From Candidatus Rokuibacteriota bacterium (GTDB lineage: Bacteria; Methylomirabilota; Methylomirabilia; Rokubacteriales; JACOUJ01): DNA of 7,077 bases. Both the position numbers and the translations under genes were made by a program. The stretch lies in assembly GCA_016177865.1 (NCBI GenBank), contig JACOUJ010000221.1, positions 1 through 7,077 of the forward strand, in the 5' to 3' direction. The notes beneath the pieces were generated by a model. It was not told the origin of the DNA. It ran no database searches and saw only the letters and a list, made by a program, of their open reading frames with translations. Shown piece after piece: positions 1 through 5,587 of the stretch; within the stretch, counting starts at the first letter, position 1; each line of letters opens with the position of its first letter.

Positions 1-1841
1 ACCTGGCGGAACTCCTCGAAGATCGCCTCCTGGTGTTCCGGCGCGATCCCGATCCCCGTGTCGCTCACCGAGATCTCAATCACGCCGTTGGCGAGCGTGG
101 CCTTCACCTCAATCTGCCCCCCGTCGGGGGTGAACTTGACGGCGTTGGAGAGGAGGTTCAGAAGAATCTGCCGGATCTTCCGCTCGTCGCCGACGTAGTC
201 ACCGACTCGTTCCTCTATGGCCAGGTCGAGGCGGATCCCGTGGCGGGTGGCCCGCTCCCGGACGAGCGTGAGAGCATTCTCCAATGCCGAGGGGAGGTTG
301 AAGCTCGTCAGCTCAAGCTCCAAGCGGCCCGCTTCGACCTTCGAGAGGTCGAGGATGTCGTTGATGAGCGAGAGGAGGTGGCGGCCCGAGGCGTGGATGT
401 CCCCGACATACTCGGCCTGCCTCGGGTTCAGGTCGCCGAACATGCGTTCGTGCAGGACCTCCGAAAAGCCGATGATGGCGTTGAGCGGGGTGCGAAGCTC
501 ATGGGACATGTTGGCCAGGAATTCGGACTTGTGGCGGCTGGACTGGGCGGCGAAGGTCTGAAGGAGGTCCTCGGTCTCCTTGGGGAAGCGACCGGGCTCC
601 CGCCGCCAGACGACCAGCGCCCCGACCAGGCTCTGCTCGCGCACGAGCGGCACGGCCAGGAGCGCCCGGATCCCGGCTCGGTCGGCCAGGGCACGTAGCC
701 GCTCTTCGTACGCGCCCGCCTCGAGCACGTCCGGGATCTGCACCGGCCCGCGCGCGGCCCCCGCCCGTCCGACGACGCCCTCGCCCAGGCGAGTCGGATT
801 TACCCGATAGGCCTGAACCAGCTCCTCGTCGAGCTGGTGCGCGATCCGGAGGTGGAACCTCCCGCGCTCTTCGTCGTACTCCCAGACCGCGCCCCCGTCC
901 GTCCCCGAGAGCTGGTTCGCCCGCGACACGGTGGTGTCGAGAACGGTCTCGAGGTCGAGGGTTGAGCTGACCGCCTGGCCGACCTCTCCCAGCGCCTTTA
1001 GCTCCTCGACCGATCGGCCCAGCTCGCGGGTCCGGGCCTGCAGCTCCTGGAAGAGGCGCACGCTCTCGATGGCGATCACCGCCTGGTCCGCGAAGGTCTC
1101 CAGGAGCTGCAGCTGCTTCTCGGTGAAGGGGCGCACCTGCATGCGACGGATCAAAATGGCCCCGATCGGGACACCTTCGCGCAGCAACGGCGTCGCGAGC
1201 ACGGTCCGGAAGCCGACGAGTCTCTGGCGGGCCTTGGCTACCGGGAACTCCGCATCGGACTCCACCGCGAGATCGTGGATGTGGATCGTCTGTCGGTCCA
1301 CCACGGCACGGCCGGCAACCGAGCCGCGTGAGGCGGGCCAGCCCTCTTGAGGCGGCAGTTTCGGCACGGGTCCAGTTCCCGCGACTGTTCGCAGAACGTC
1401 GCCATCGAGGCGCGCGATTACCGCATCGTCGGCGCCACACACTCGCGCCGCGTTCTCCGCAACCACATCTAGCACCGGCTGGATGTCGGTCGGCGAGCCC
1501 GAGATGACGCTTAGGATCTCACTGGTGGCCGTCTGCTGCTCCAGGGTCTCGGCCAACGCACGAGTGCTCGCCTCAGCCTTCTCTTCCAGCTTCGCGTACG
1601 ATCTCTGGAGCTGGGCGGCCATGCGATTGACCTGATCGACCAACGCCTGGAGTTCAGCGCCGTTCTGGACGGTAACACGGTGGCCAAGGTCCCCCGCACC
1701 GATCCGAGCCGCGCCCCGCTGCAACGCCCGAATCGAGGCAAGGATCTGTCGACTGAGTGCGACTTTGCGTCGCCTCGTAGGTCGCTTCCTCCGCGGCTTC
1801 AGACCGGCTTGACCAGTTCGACTTGGGCTTCGGATAGCCAT
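1..1841 (-). CDS. Sensor histidine kinase, HAMP-GAF-GAF-HisKA-HATPase (C-terminus beyond window)
   Basis: Cytoplasmic two-component sensor kinase that would autophosphorylate on His and pass the phosphate to a response regulator not seen here. The 613 visible codons form one uninterrupted frame. Residues 1-30 are Arg/Lys-rich. Residues about 31-88 are a HAMP-like segment (GAARIGAGDLGHRV). GAF domains lie at about 110-265 and 280-434. HisKA starts near 435 with the H-box SHELRTP (phospho-acceptor His447, codon 501-503). In the ATPase domain I see the N-box NLLSNAVKF (Asn562, Asn566), the G1 box DTGIGI (594-599) and the F-box start IFEEF (607-611); the G2 box and stop lie left of base 1. ATG at 1841 is chosen because AGGAG lies 8 nt upstream and an in-frame TAG precedes it. 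Two oddities: no transmembrane helix before HAMP, and GAF2 runs straight into HisKA (AAQS then SRHKSEF) without the usual helical linker. Family assignment is firm; the input signal is unknown. Confidence 0.95.
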   Translation of the reverse strand, partial: MAIRSPSRTGQAGLKPRRKRPTRRRKVALSRQILASIRALQRGAARIGAGDLGHRVTVQNGAELQALVDQVNRMAAQLQRSYAKLEEKAEASTRALAETLEQQTATSEILSVISGSPTDIQPVLDVVAENAARVCGADDAVIARLDGDVLRTVAGTGPVPKLPPQEGWPASRGSVAGRAVVDRQTIHIHDLAVESDAEFPVAKARQRLVGFRTVLATPLLREGVPIGAILIRRMQVRPFTEKQLQLLETFADQAVIAIESVRLFQELQARTRELGRSVEELKALGEVGQAVSSTLDLETVLDTTVSRANQLSGTDGGAVWEYDEERGRFHLRIAHQLDEELVQAYRVNPTRLGEGVVGRAGAARGPVQIPDVLEAGAYEERLRALADRAGIRALLAVPLVREQSLVGALVVWRREPGRFPKETEDLLQTFAAQSSRHKSEFLANMSHELRTPLNAIIGFSEVLHERMFGDLNPRQAEYVGDIHASGRHLLSLINDILDLSKVEAGRLELELTSFNLPSALENALTLVRERATRHGIRLDLAIEERVGDYVGDERKIRQILLNLLSNAVKFTPDGGQIEVKATLANGVIEISVSDTGIGIAPEHQEAIFEEFRQ

Positions 1842-2126
1842 AACCTCATCTCCTGAAAGGACCTGGCCTCCGCGCTACCACGCTGGCATCGCCGCCTGCG
1901 GCCATTCGTCCGACTCAAAGGCGAACGCCCCCGGCGGCCATTGGCATGGTCAACGAGGGCGTCGGTGAACGATCCGAAACCCGATCCAGGGGCACGCCTC
2001 CCTCCCCCGAGGCCGGATACTCAGGATCTGCGAGTTGGACGGAGTCTAAAGCCGGCGTGAGGTGACTGTCAACGACGGGCCGGCGCTCGACAAGCCTCCC
2101 TGAAACGCTCTCTCATCTACCAGGAG
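1842..2126. other. Divergent intergenic region between kinase and substrate-binding gene
   Basis: This 285-bp gap separates two divergently transcribed genes. It holds the predicted kinase promoter and the kinase Shine-Dalgarno (AGGAG, 8 nt before the ATG). For the rightward gene I see only a poor candidate (TTGGAC at 2035-2040 with no good -10). The 9-mer GCGGCCATT occurs twice. No RNA gene, open frame with family resemblance, or rho-independent terminator is evident. Confidence 0.6.
2043..2072 (-). promoter_or_regulatory. Predicted sigma70-like promoter of the histidine kinase gene
   Basis: Read on the minus strand, a perfect -35 hexamer TTGACA (2072-2067) is followed after 18 bases by TAGACT (2048-2043), which matches four of six -10 positions including the first T, second A and last T. 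Transcription would start near 2036, leaving an untranslated leader of about 195 nt before the kinase ATG at 1841. I found no convincing riboswitch in that leader. The -35 also lies in the small palindrome TGACTGTCA. This is a sequence-pattern prediction only. Confidence 0.5.
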
Positions 2127-3197
2127 ATGCCCCGAAATCGCGTCTTCCTGGCAGTCAAGCCCCGAGCTATACTGAGCCCCTCTCGACTCCGACGAGGGGT
2201 TCGTACAACGGCTGCACGGCCCGTCCTTACAGTCATCCTGACGATCGCCCTCCTCGCCGCGCCGCTCGCCGCCGGCGCGGAGCAGCCAGGAAGAGTCTTT
2301 CGGATAGGTTTCGTGTGGACTCTCCCGCTAACCGACCCTGAGGGTGCGCGTCTTTGGGGGGCATTCATCCAGGGGCTCCGAGAGCTCGGCTACGTAGACG
2401 GCCAGAACATCGCCATCGAGCGCCGGTTTTCGGCGGGGGAAACCGAGCGGTTTCCGGAGCTCGCGGCTGACGTGGTCCGTCTCAAGGTTGACGTGATTGT
2501 AGCGACGCCACCTGCCGTACGTGCAGCCAAGAAGGCCACTCAGACGATCCCGATCGTCATGGTGGGTGGCGATCCGGTGGAGAGTGGGTTCGTGGCCAGC
2601 CTGGCGCGGCCACGGGGGAACATCACAGGGCTGTCCTCCGAACTCTCCCCCGGGATAGTCGGGAAACGGCTGGAACTGCTCAAGGAGATTGTCCCCCGGG
2701 TCTCCCGGGTGGCCGTCCTCTTGAATCCGGCCAATCAGACCAACCCACTCTTGTTGGGAGAGGCGAAGGTCGCGGCGCGATCGTTAGCGGTACAGCTTCA
2801 AACGCTGGAGGCGCGGGGACCTGACGACTTCGAGAGGGCATTTGCGGCGATGACCAGGGAGCGTGCCGGCGCCCTTCTCGTCCCGCTGGACGGGATGTTC
2901 ACTCTTCACCGAACACGGATCGCAGACCTTGCCGCGAAGAGCCGCCTGCCGGCGATGTACGCGCTGAGGCAACACGTGGACGCTGGTGGCCTTATCGCCT
3001 ACGGGGCGTCCTTTCGTGAGATCTTTCGGCGCGCCGCCACCTACGTAGACAAGATCCTGAAAGGCGCCAACCCGGCCGACCTGCCTGTGGAGCAACCCAC
3101 GAAGTTCGAGCTGGTCATCAACCTCAAGATGGCCAAGGCGCTCGGGCTCCCGATCCCTCAATCTGTCCTGATGCGGGCAGACGAAGTCATCCAGTGA
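2127..3197 (+). CDS. ABC-type substrate-binding protein, COG2984 / PF04392 (ABC_sub_bind)-like
   Basis: Predicted exported solute-binding lipofold protein of an uncharacterised ABC importer. The 356-residue product has a Sec-type signal: hydrophobic stretch at 33-49 (PVLTVILTIALLAAPLAAG) with likely cleavage after Ala51, before EQPGRVFRIGF. The mature part shows the family's landmarks: RELGYVDGQNIAIERRF (85-101), a VDVIVATPPAVRAAKKAT strand-helix unit (121-138), TIPIVMVGGDPVESGFV (140-156), RPRGNITGLS (161-170), and the C-terminal LPIPQSVLMRADEVI (341-355). Family members are usually about 320-330 residues, so the 32-residue region before the hydrophobic core is long. ATG 2127 is nonetheless the only ATG, GTG or TTG in frame before the core; AGGAG directly abuts it, so initiation may be inefficient or the start mis-assigned. 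No permease or ATPase gene is adjacent, so its ligand cannot be inferred. A degraded nitroreductase segment begins right after its stop. Confidence 0.92.
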   Translation: MPRNRVFLAVKPRAILSPSRLRRGVRTTAARPVLTVILTIALLAAPLAAGAEQPGRVFRIGFVWTLPLTDPEGARLWGAFIQGLRELGYVDGQNIAIERRFSAGETERFPELAADVVRLKVDVIVATPPAVRAAKKATQTIPIVMVGGDPVESGFVASLARPRGNITGLSSELSPGIVGKRLELLKEIVPRVSRVAVLLNPANQTNPLLLGEAKVAARSLAVQLQTLEARGPDDFERAFAAMTRERAGALLVPLDGMFTLHRTRIADLAAKSRLPAMYALRQHVDAGGLIAYGASFREIFRRAATYVDKILKGANPADLPVEQPTKFELVINLKMAKALGLPIPQSVLMRADEVIQ

Positions 3198-3199
3198 CT

Positions 3200-3306
3200 C
3201 GAACCGGCACCGCGATCGCCGGCGGCGCCTGTGCGATATATCCATCGCCCAATTCTAATCCCGTTGACCATCACCGTCTCGTGACCTCCTTGGATCACCG
3301 TGGTCC
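3200..3306 (-). pseudogene. Relic copy of the DUF433-nitroreductase junction
   Basis: A short, internally deleted duplicate of the locus at 4930-5248. Bases 3263-3306 match 5205-5248 at 40 of 44 positions (end of DUF433, the AAGGAGGT site and the leader before nitroreductase). Bases 3209-3240 match 4943-4974 at 30 of 32 positions; on the minus strand these read as nitroreductase residues YIAQAPLAIV, here YIAQAPPAIA. A further shared 9-mer, CGAACCGGC, lies at 3200-3208 and about 4920-4928. About 200 bp that would encode nitroreductase residues 1-68 are missing between the two matching blocks, and the relic stops just after the stop codon of the substrate-binding gene. The match order and orientation equal those of the intact locus, which makes chance unlikely. 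It encodes nothing functional that I can see. Confidence 0.7.
3263..3306 (-). repeat. Dispersed direct repeat, copy 1 (partner at 5205-5248)
   Basis: 44-bp element identical to 5205-5248 at 40 positions and in the same orientation. On the minus strand it contains the strong ribosome-binding-type octamer AAGGAGGT and two copies of ACGGTGATG/C. In this copy base changes at the right end complete a hairpin: CCTTGGA (3288-3294) pairs with TCCAAGG (3304-3310), and the stem continues by one wobble and two more pairs around a three-base loop. The hairpin would pair part of the AAGGAGG site. No T-run follows on either strand, so it is not a classical terminator. Confidence 0.75.
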
Positions 3307-3338
3307 AAGGATGTCTGGTCCGTGTGGCGACCCCAGAA

Positions 3339-3869
3339 TTACCCATTGCGTCGCGCTGTCCAGAATCGCCAAGGGACCCGGTGCGAAACGGATCCTCGTT
3401 GGGCGAGCGTCTCCTCGCCGTCCCACTCAGCCGGCCGGACGGCGACTGATCCGGACCCGAACCGGCTGAAGGACCACGAATCGCCCGAGGAGTCCCTCCC
3501 CGCGCTGCTCTGTTGAGGCCCGCCGACGACCGAGGACGCCGGGCTGCGACGGGGATCGGCCACGGCGCTCGACGGCGGGATGGTGCCCGTCGGCGTCTGC
3601 AGCACGCCCGTGTGCCCGCCCTTCCATACGACCTCGATGATGGCGGTATCGCCGCTCGCGTACTCGCCAACGAACGTCGCCTTCGAGTCCGGGATGGCCT
3701 TGGCCCAGCCCTGCCAGGTCTCGATGATTTTCCCCACGCCCTGTATGCGTCGGCTGGTTGCCTTCTCATCGTAGATCCCGTTCTCGGCGAACACCGCTTT
3801 CACCTTGTCCCAGTTCTTGTCGTTGTACGCGATCGTGGCGCCCTTTGCAGTCTCGATGACGTTCGCCAT
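3339..3869 (-). CDS. SnoaL-like (NTF2-fold) protein with aberrant C-terminus
   Basis: Small cone-shaped NTF2/SnoaL-like fold of the ester-cyclase type; the substrate is unknown. Residues 1-100 fit the family: VIETAKGATIAYNDKNWDKV (4-23), then IYDEKATSRRIQGVGKIIETWQ, then a strand-rich run from about 60 to 98 (DSKATFVGEYASGD, IIEVVWKGGHTGVLQTPTG). After TIPPSS (96-101) the expected last third, normally a strand pair and an aromatic-rich end giving about 130 residues, is absent. Instead the frame runs 75 more residues of Ser/Arg/Gly-rich sequence that looks like no domain I know, to a TAA at 3339, for 176 in total. None of the three minus-strand frames restores the family ending, so I infer replacement by recombination rather than a frameshift. 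The start is well supported: ATG 3869 with GAGGAGG 7 nt upstream. It is the last gene of the leftward series. The protein is probably non-functional. Confidence 0.78.
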   Translation of the reverse strand: MANVIETAKGATIAYNDKNWDKVKAVFAENGIYDEKATSRRIQGVGKIIETWQGWAKAIPDSKATFVGEYASGDTAIIEVVWKGGHTGVLQTPTGTIPPSSAVADPRRSPASSVVGGPQQSSAGRDSSGDSWSFSRFGSGSVAVRPAEWDGEETLAQRGSVSHRVPWRFWTARRNG

Positions 3870-3878
3870 ATCCACCCT

Positions 3879-3911
3879 CCTCGGTGGGTCAACCCCGGGG
3901 TTCAACCGAGG
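3879..3911 (-). promoter_or_regulatory. Palindrome overlapping the SnoaL-like gene's ribosome-binding site
   Basis: An inverted repeat has outer arms CCTCGGT (3879-3885) and ACCGAGG (3905-3911) and a perfect 12-bp palindromic core AACCCCGGGGTT (3891-3902). On the minus strand the last arm runs directly into the GAGGAGG Shine-Dalgarno sequence of the SnoaL-like gene. It could be an operator or an RNA hairpin that masks translation initiation; with no T-run it is a poor rho-independent terminator. Function is inference. Confidence 0.45.
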
Positions 3912-3990
3912 AACACCCCGTCGATTGGAACCTATCACCTGTCCGACACGGCCCTCGCTTCTGGGCCCGTCAGTTCCGCTTACCCCGAGC

Positions 3991-4330
3991 CTACTCCCCC
4001 TTCCTCGGTCTCCCTCGCCGCTTCCGACCTGAGCCAGCCGCCTCCGTCGCCACTCTCGGCTTCCGGCCCCGCGTCCTCTCGAGGCAGAAGCTCCCGGCTC
4101 CCTCCTCCCCGCGGACCGGAAAACGGATCCTTCGGTCCAGCGCCACGGCTGCTGCCTTGAGCGCCCGCCGGAGATCCTTCGGGTCGTCGCCCTTCTCGAG
4201 CACCAGCCGGCCACCCTGGTCGGCCGATAGCTTTCTCGAGCCTCTCCTTGTACTCCTCCACCAGCGGCATGAGCTTCGCGGGGAGCCTCGTCTTCAGCTC
4301 CGCGAGCGGCACGATCTCGAACTTGGCCAT
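3991..4330 (-). pseudogene. Small AT-hook-type protein, broken by one-base frameshift
   Basis: Two overlapping frames together give one sensible protein. It starts at ATG 4330 (AGAGGAG 6 nt upstream) with MAKFEIVPLAELKTRLPAKL and continues to ERLEK (residue 33). After one extra base in the run around 4231-4234 the sense continues in the next frame with LSADQGGRLVLEKGDDPKDL and ends KRRGRPRKGE at a TAG at 3991-3993. The repaired product would be 112 residues. Its middle is an amphipathic, charged helix-strand region (LRRALKAAAVAL, RRIRFPVRGEEGAGSF); its end carries RGRP, the AT-hook core that binds the minor groove of DNA, and a second looser copy, RGRKPR. Without repair the start frame would run on to 3980 as unrelated Gly/Arg-rich sequence. 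I recall similar short MAKFEIVPL proteins ending in GRPRK from related genomes, function unknown. It lies 51 bp after the SET gene. A sequencing error is as likely as a real mutation. Confidence 0.68.
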
Positions 4331-4381
4331 TGTCTCTCCTCTCGCTCGATTCGTGTAAGCCTGGGTACAACTCCGGGTGCT

Positions 4382-4642
4382 TCAGACGTTCGGGTCGCAG
4401 CAGTGGTTGAGAAAGTGTTCGGCCGTTTCTGCGTCATCCGGCGGCGACCAGATGTACGTACCGTCTCGGCGAGGCCAGAGTTCGCCGGGGTGCGCGGAGT
4501 CAACCTCCGCAGGCGAGAGGATAGAGTGCTCCCAAATCGTGACGATCTCACCCGCGCGGATCGGTGCCGTGGCAAACGTGCCTTGGCCGTGAAGCGGTGA
4601 CGCCCGGATCTCGAGGCGCGAGTCAAGCCATGACGCCGGCAT
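4382..4642 (-). CDS. Truncated SET-domain protein (protein-lysine methyltransferase fold)
   Basis: SET enzymes transfer a methyl group from S-adenosylmethionine to lysine. The 86 residues contain the N-terminal SET half: LEIRASPLHGQGTFATAPIR (10-29) with the GxG cofactor motif, then AGEIVTIW, and the central NHxCxPN cofactor motif as NHCCDPN (79-85). The frame stops (TGA at 4382-4384) right after DPNV, where relatives normally continue with Trp and a further half containing the GEEL...DY catalytic motif and post-SET cysteines. Those parts are absent; bases after the stop lead directly into the AT-hook gene. Read alone it cannot form the active site. The usual Ser of NHSC is Cys here. ATG 4642 is preceded by GAGGAGG about 15 nt upstream and lies 26 bp after the nitroreductase stop, so translation coupling is plausible. 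Confidence 0.82.
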   Translation of the reverse strand: MPASWLDSRLEIRASPLHGQGTFATAPIRAGEIVTIWEHSILSPAEVDSAHPGELWPRRDGTYIWSPPDDAETAEHFLNHCCDPNV

Positions 4643-4668
4643 CGCTCAACTCGCCTCGCCTCCTCACT

Positions 4669-5178
4669 CTACTCGAAGGGCTGGCCGTAGCGCTCCCGAT
4701 GGGCAACGGCGGCCAGTGGCTTCCGCTGCTTTTTGCCTCGTCCCACGACTCCAACCGGGTAGCCGAACGGCAGGATCGCCAACACATCGACCTTGGCGGG
4801 GATCTTGAGGAGCGCCTTGACTTCTTCCAGCCCACCGAAGCCCACCCAGTTGGAGCCCACCCCGTCGGCCCACGCCGTTAGCAGCATCGACTGGATCGCA
4901 CGGCTCGCGTCGGAGACGGCGAACCGGCTCTTGTCAACCGCTACCACGATCGCCAGCGGCGCCTGTGCGATATACGGCCCAGTCTGTGCCAGGGCTCCCA
5001 GCCGCCGCAGCGTCTCCCGATCCCCAACCACGATGAAATGCCAGGGCTGCGTGTTCATGGCACTGCCCGTCAGACGCCCGGCCTCAAGTATCCGACGAAG
5101 CACCGCCTCCGGCACGGGCCGGTCCTGGTAGCGCCGCACGGCGAGCATCGTGCGCACAGCCTCGAAGACCTCCATCAT
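4669..5178 (-). CDS. Nitroreductase-family FMN oxidoreductase
   Basis: Flavin-dependent oxidoreductase, usually a homodimer using NAD(P)H to reduce nitro groups, quinones or related acceptors; the natural substrate cannot be told from sequence. The 169 residues fit compact family members. Seen in order: RRYQDRPVPEAVLRRILEAG (15-34) with the FMN-phosphate-binding Arg region, MNTQPWHFIVV (41-51), AIQSMLLTAWADGVGSNWVG (94-113), and the C-terminal ILPFGYPVGV (135-144) followed by GRGKKQRKPLAAVAHRERYG (146-165). Two ATGs lie in tandem (5178 and 5175); the leader before them has no strong ribosome site, although AAGGAGGT occurs about 45 nt upstream at the end of DUF433. It follows DUF433 by 42 bp and is the best-preserved gene of the leftward series. 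A small fragment of a second copy lies at 3200-3306. Confidence 0.95.
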   Translation of the reverse strand: MMEVFEAVRTMLAVRRYQDRPVPEAVLRRILEAGRLTGSAMNTQPWHFIVVGDRETLRRLGALAQTGPYIAQAPLAIVVAVDKSRFAVSDASRAIQSMLLTAWADGVGSNWVGFGGLEEVKALLKIPAKVDVLAILPFGYPVGVVGRGKKQRKPLAAVAHRERYGQPFE

Positions 5179-5204
5179 CCAATCCCAAGCCCAAGCGCAA
5201 GCTC

Positions 5205-5248
5205 GTTGACGATCACCGTCTCACGACCTCCTTGGATCACCGTGTTCC
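5205..5248 (-). repeat. Dispersed direct repeat, copy 2 (partner at 3263-3306)
   Basis: Matches 3263-3306 at 40 of 44 positions. Here it spans the last codons of DUF433, its TGA (5223-5221) and the leader of nitroreductase, so this is probably the source copy. The hairpin formed in copy 1 is not completed here because the right end reads GTTCCCAC rather than GGTCCAAGG. Confidence 0.75.
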
Positions 5249-5499
5249 CACTTGCGGCTGCGCCCTCTGGCGGGCTCCACGACCACCGTCTCCTCGTGCG
5301 CCACCGTGTCCGCGGCGTACCCGATGGCGGCCTGGATGTCCTCCCGCGTGAGGCGCCGGTAGGCCCCCAGCAAATCCGCCTCCGTGGCCCCTTCGCTCAG
5401 CTTGCGCAGGATCAGCTCGACGGTGATGCGGGTCCCGCGGATGACGGGCTTCCCCAGCATGACCTTGGGGTTCATCTCAATCCGATCGGTGACCGTCAT
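5221..5499 (-). CDS. DUF433 family antitoxin-like protein (PF04255 / COG2442)
   Basis: Small DNA-binding protein of the DUF433 family, whose members often sit directly upstream of a DUF5615 PIN-like ribonuclease and are proposed antitoxins. The signature is clear: MNPKVMLGKPVIRGTRITVE (9-28), LILRKLSEGATEADLL (29-44), then LTREDIQAAIGYAAD (50-64), the expected helix-turn-helix module. The protein has 92 residues; the last 20 or so (GRSRKWEHGDPRRS) are basic and longer than usual, and their codons overlap the duplicated element at 5205-5248. ATG 5499 has AGAGAGGT about 6 nt upstream; a good promoter lies about 60 bp upstream. No PIN-like gene is present in the expected downstream place, which is occupied by nitroreductase 42 bp further on. 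Confidence 0.9.
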   Translation of the reverse strand: MTVTDRIEMNPKVMLGKPVIRGTRITVELILRKLSEGATEADLLGAYRRLTREDIQAAIGYAADTVAHEETVVVEPARGRSRKWEHGDPRRS

Positions 5500-5558
5500 G
5501 CCAGACCTCTCTGCCGGCTTCGCTGTCAGCAGGCCCTCGGACCGCGCCCTCGCCGACG

Positions 5559-5587
5559 ATTCTAGCGGATGAGAGGTCGGGAGTCAT
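5559..5587 (-). promoter_or_regulatory. Predicted sigma70-like promoter of the DUF433-nitroreductase series
   Basis: On the minus strand ATGACT (5587-5582, four of six -35 positions) is followed after exactly 17 bases by TAGAAT (5564-5559, five of six -10 positions). Transcription would start near 5552, giving a leader of about 53 nt before the DUF433 ATG. Because the following leftward genes are spaced by 42, 26, 51 and 121 bp, this may drive the whole series. Confidence 0.55.

Noticed and set aside
33..698. Long plus-strand open frame opposite the histidine kinase
   Set aside because: It lies entirely antisense to the kinase, whose domain motifs are unambiguous; the plus-strand product shows no family resemblance.
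499..1440. 313-residue minus-strand frame overlapping the kinase
   Set aside because: Out-of-frame shadow, very rich in Arg, Gly, Ala and Pro; the kinase frame explains the same bases.
2784..3245. Minus-strand frame starting inside the relic and running antisense to the substrate-binding gene
   Set aside because: It is antisense to a well-recognised gene, and its start is created by the relic sequence.
4225..4240. Programmed ribosomal frameshift in the AT-hook gene
   Set aside because: The GAGAAAGC site is not a classical slippery heptamer, and no strong downstream hairpin or internal ribosome-like site is evident. Mutation or sequencing error is simpler.
3513..4600. Plus-strand frames of 215 and 238 residues across the SnoaL, AT-hook and SET region
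   Set aside because: Composition is Arg/Pro/Ser-rich and they run opposite to genes with good starts, ribosome sites and family motifs.
5179..5220. A hidden short toxin gene between DUF433 and nitroreductase
   Set aside because: Only 42 bp are available. The sole frame with a GTG after AAGGAGGT stops after 13 codons and resembles no PIN-like protein.
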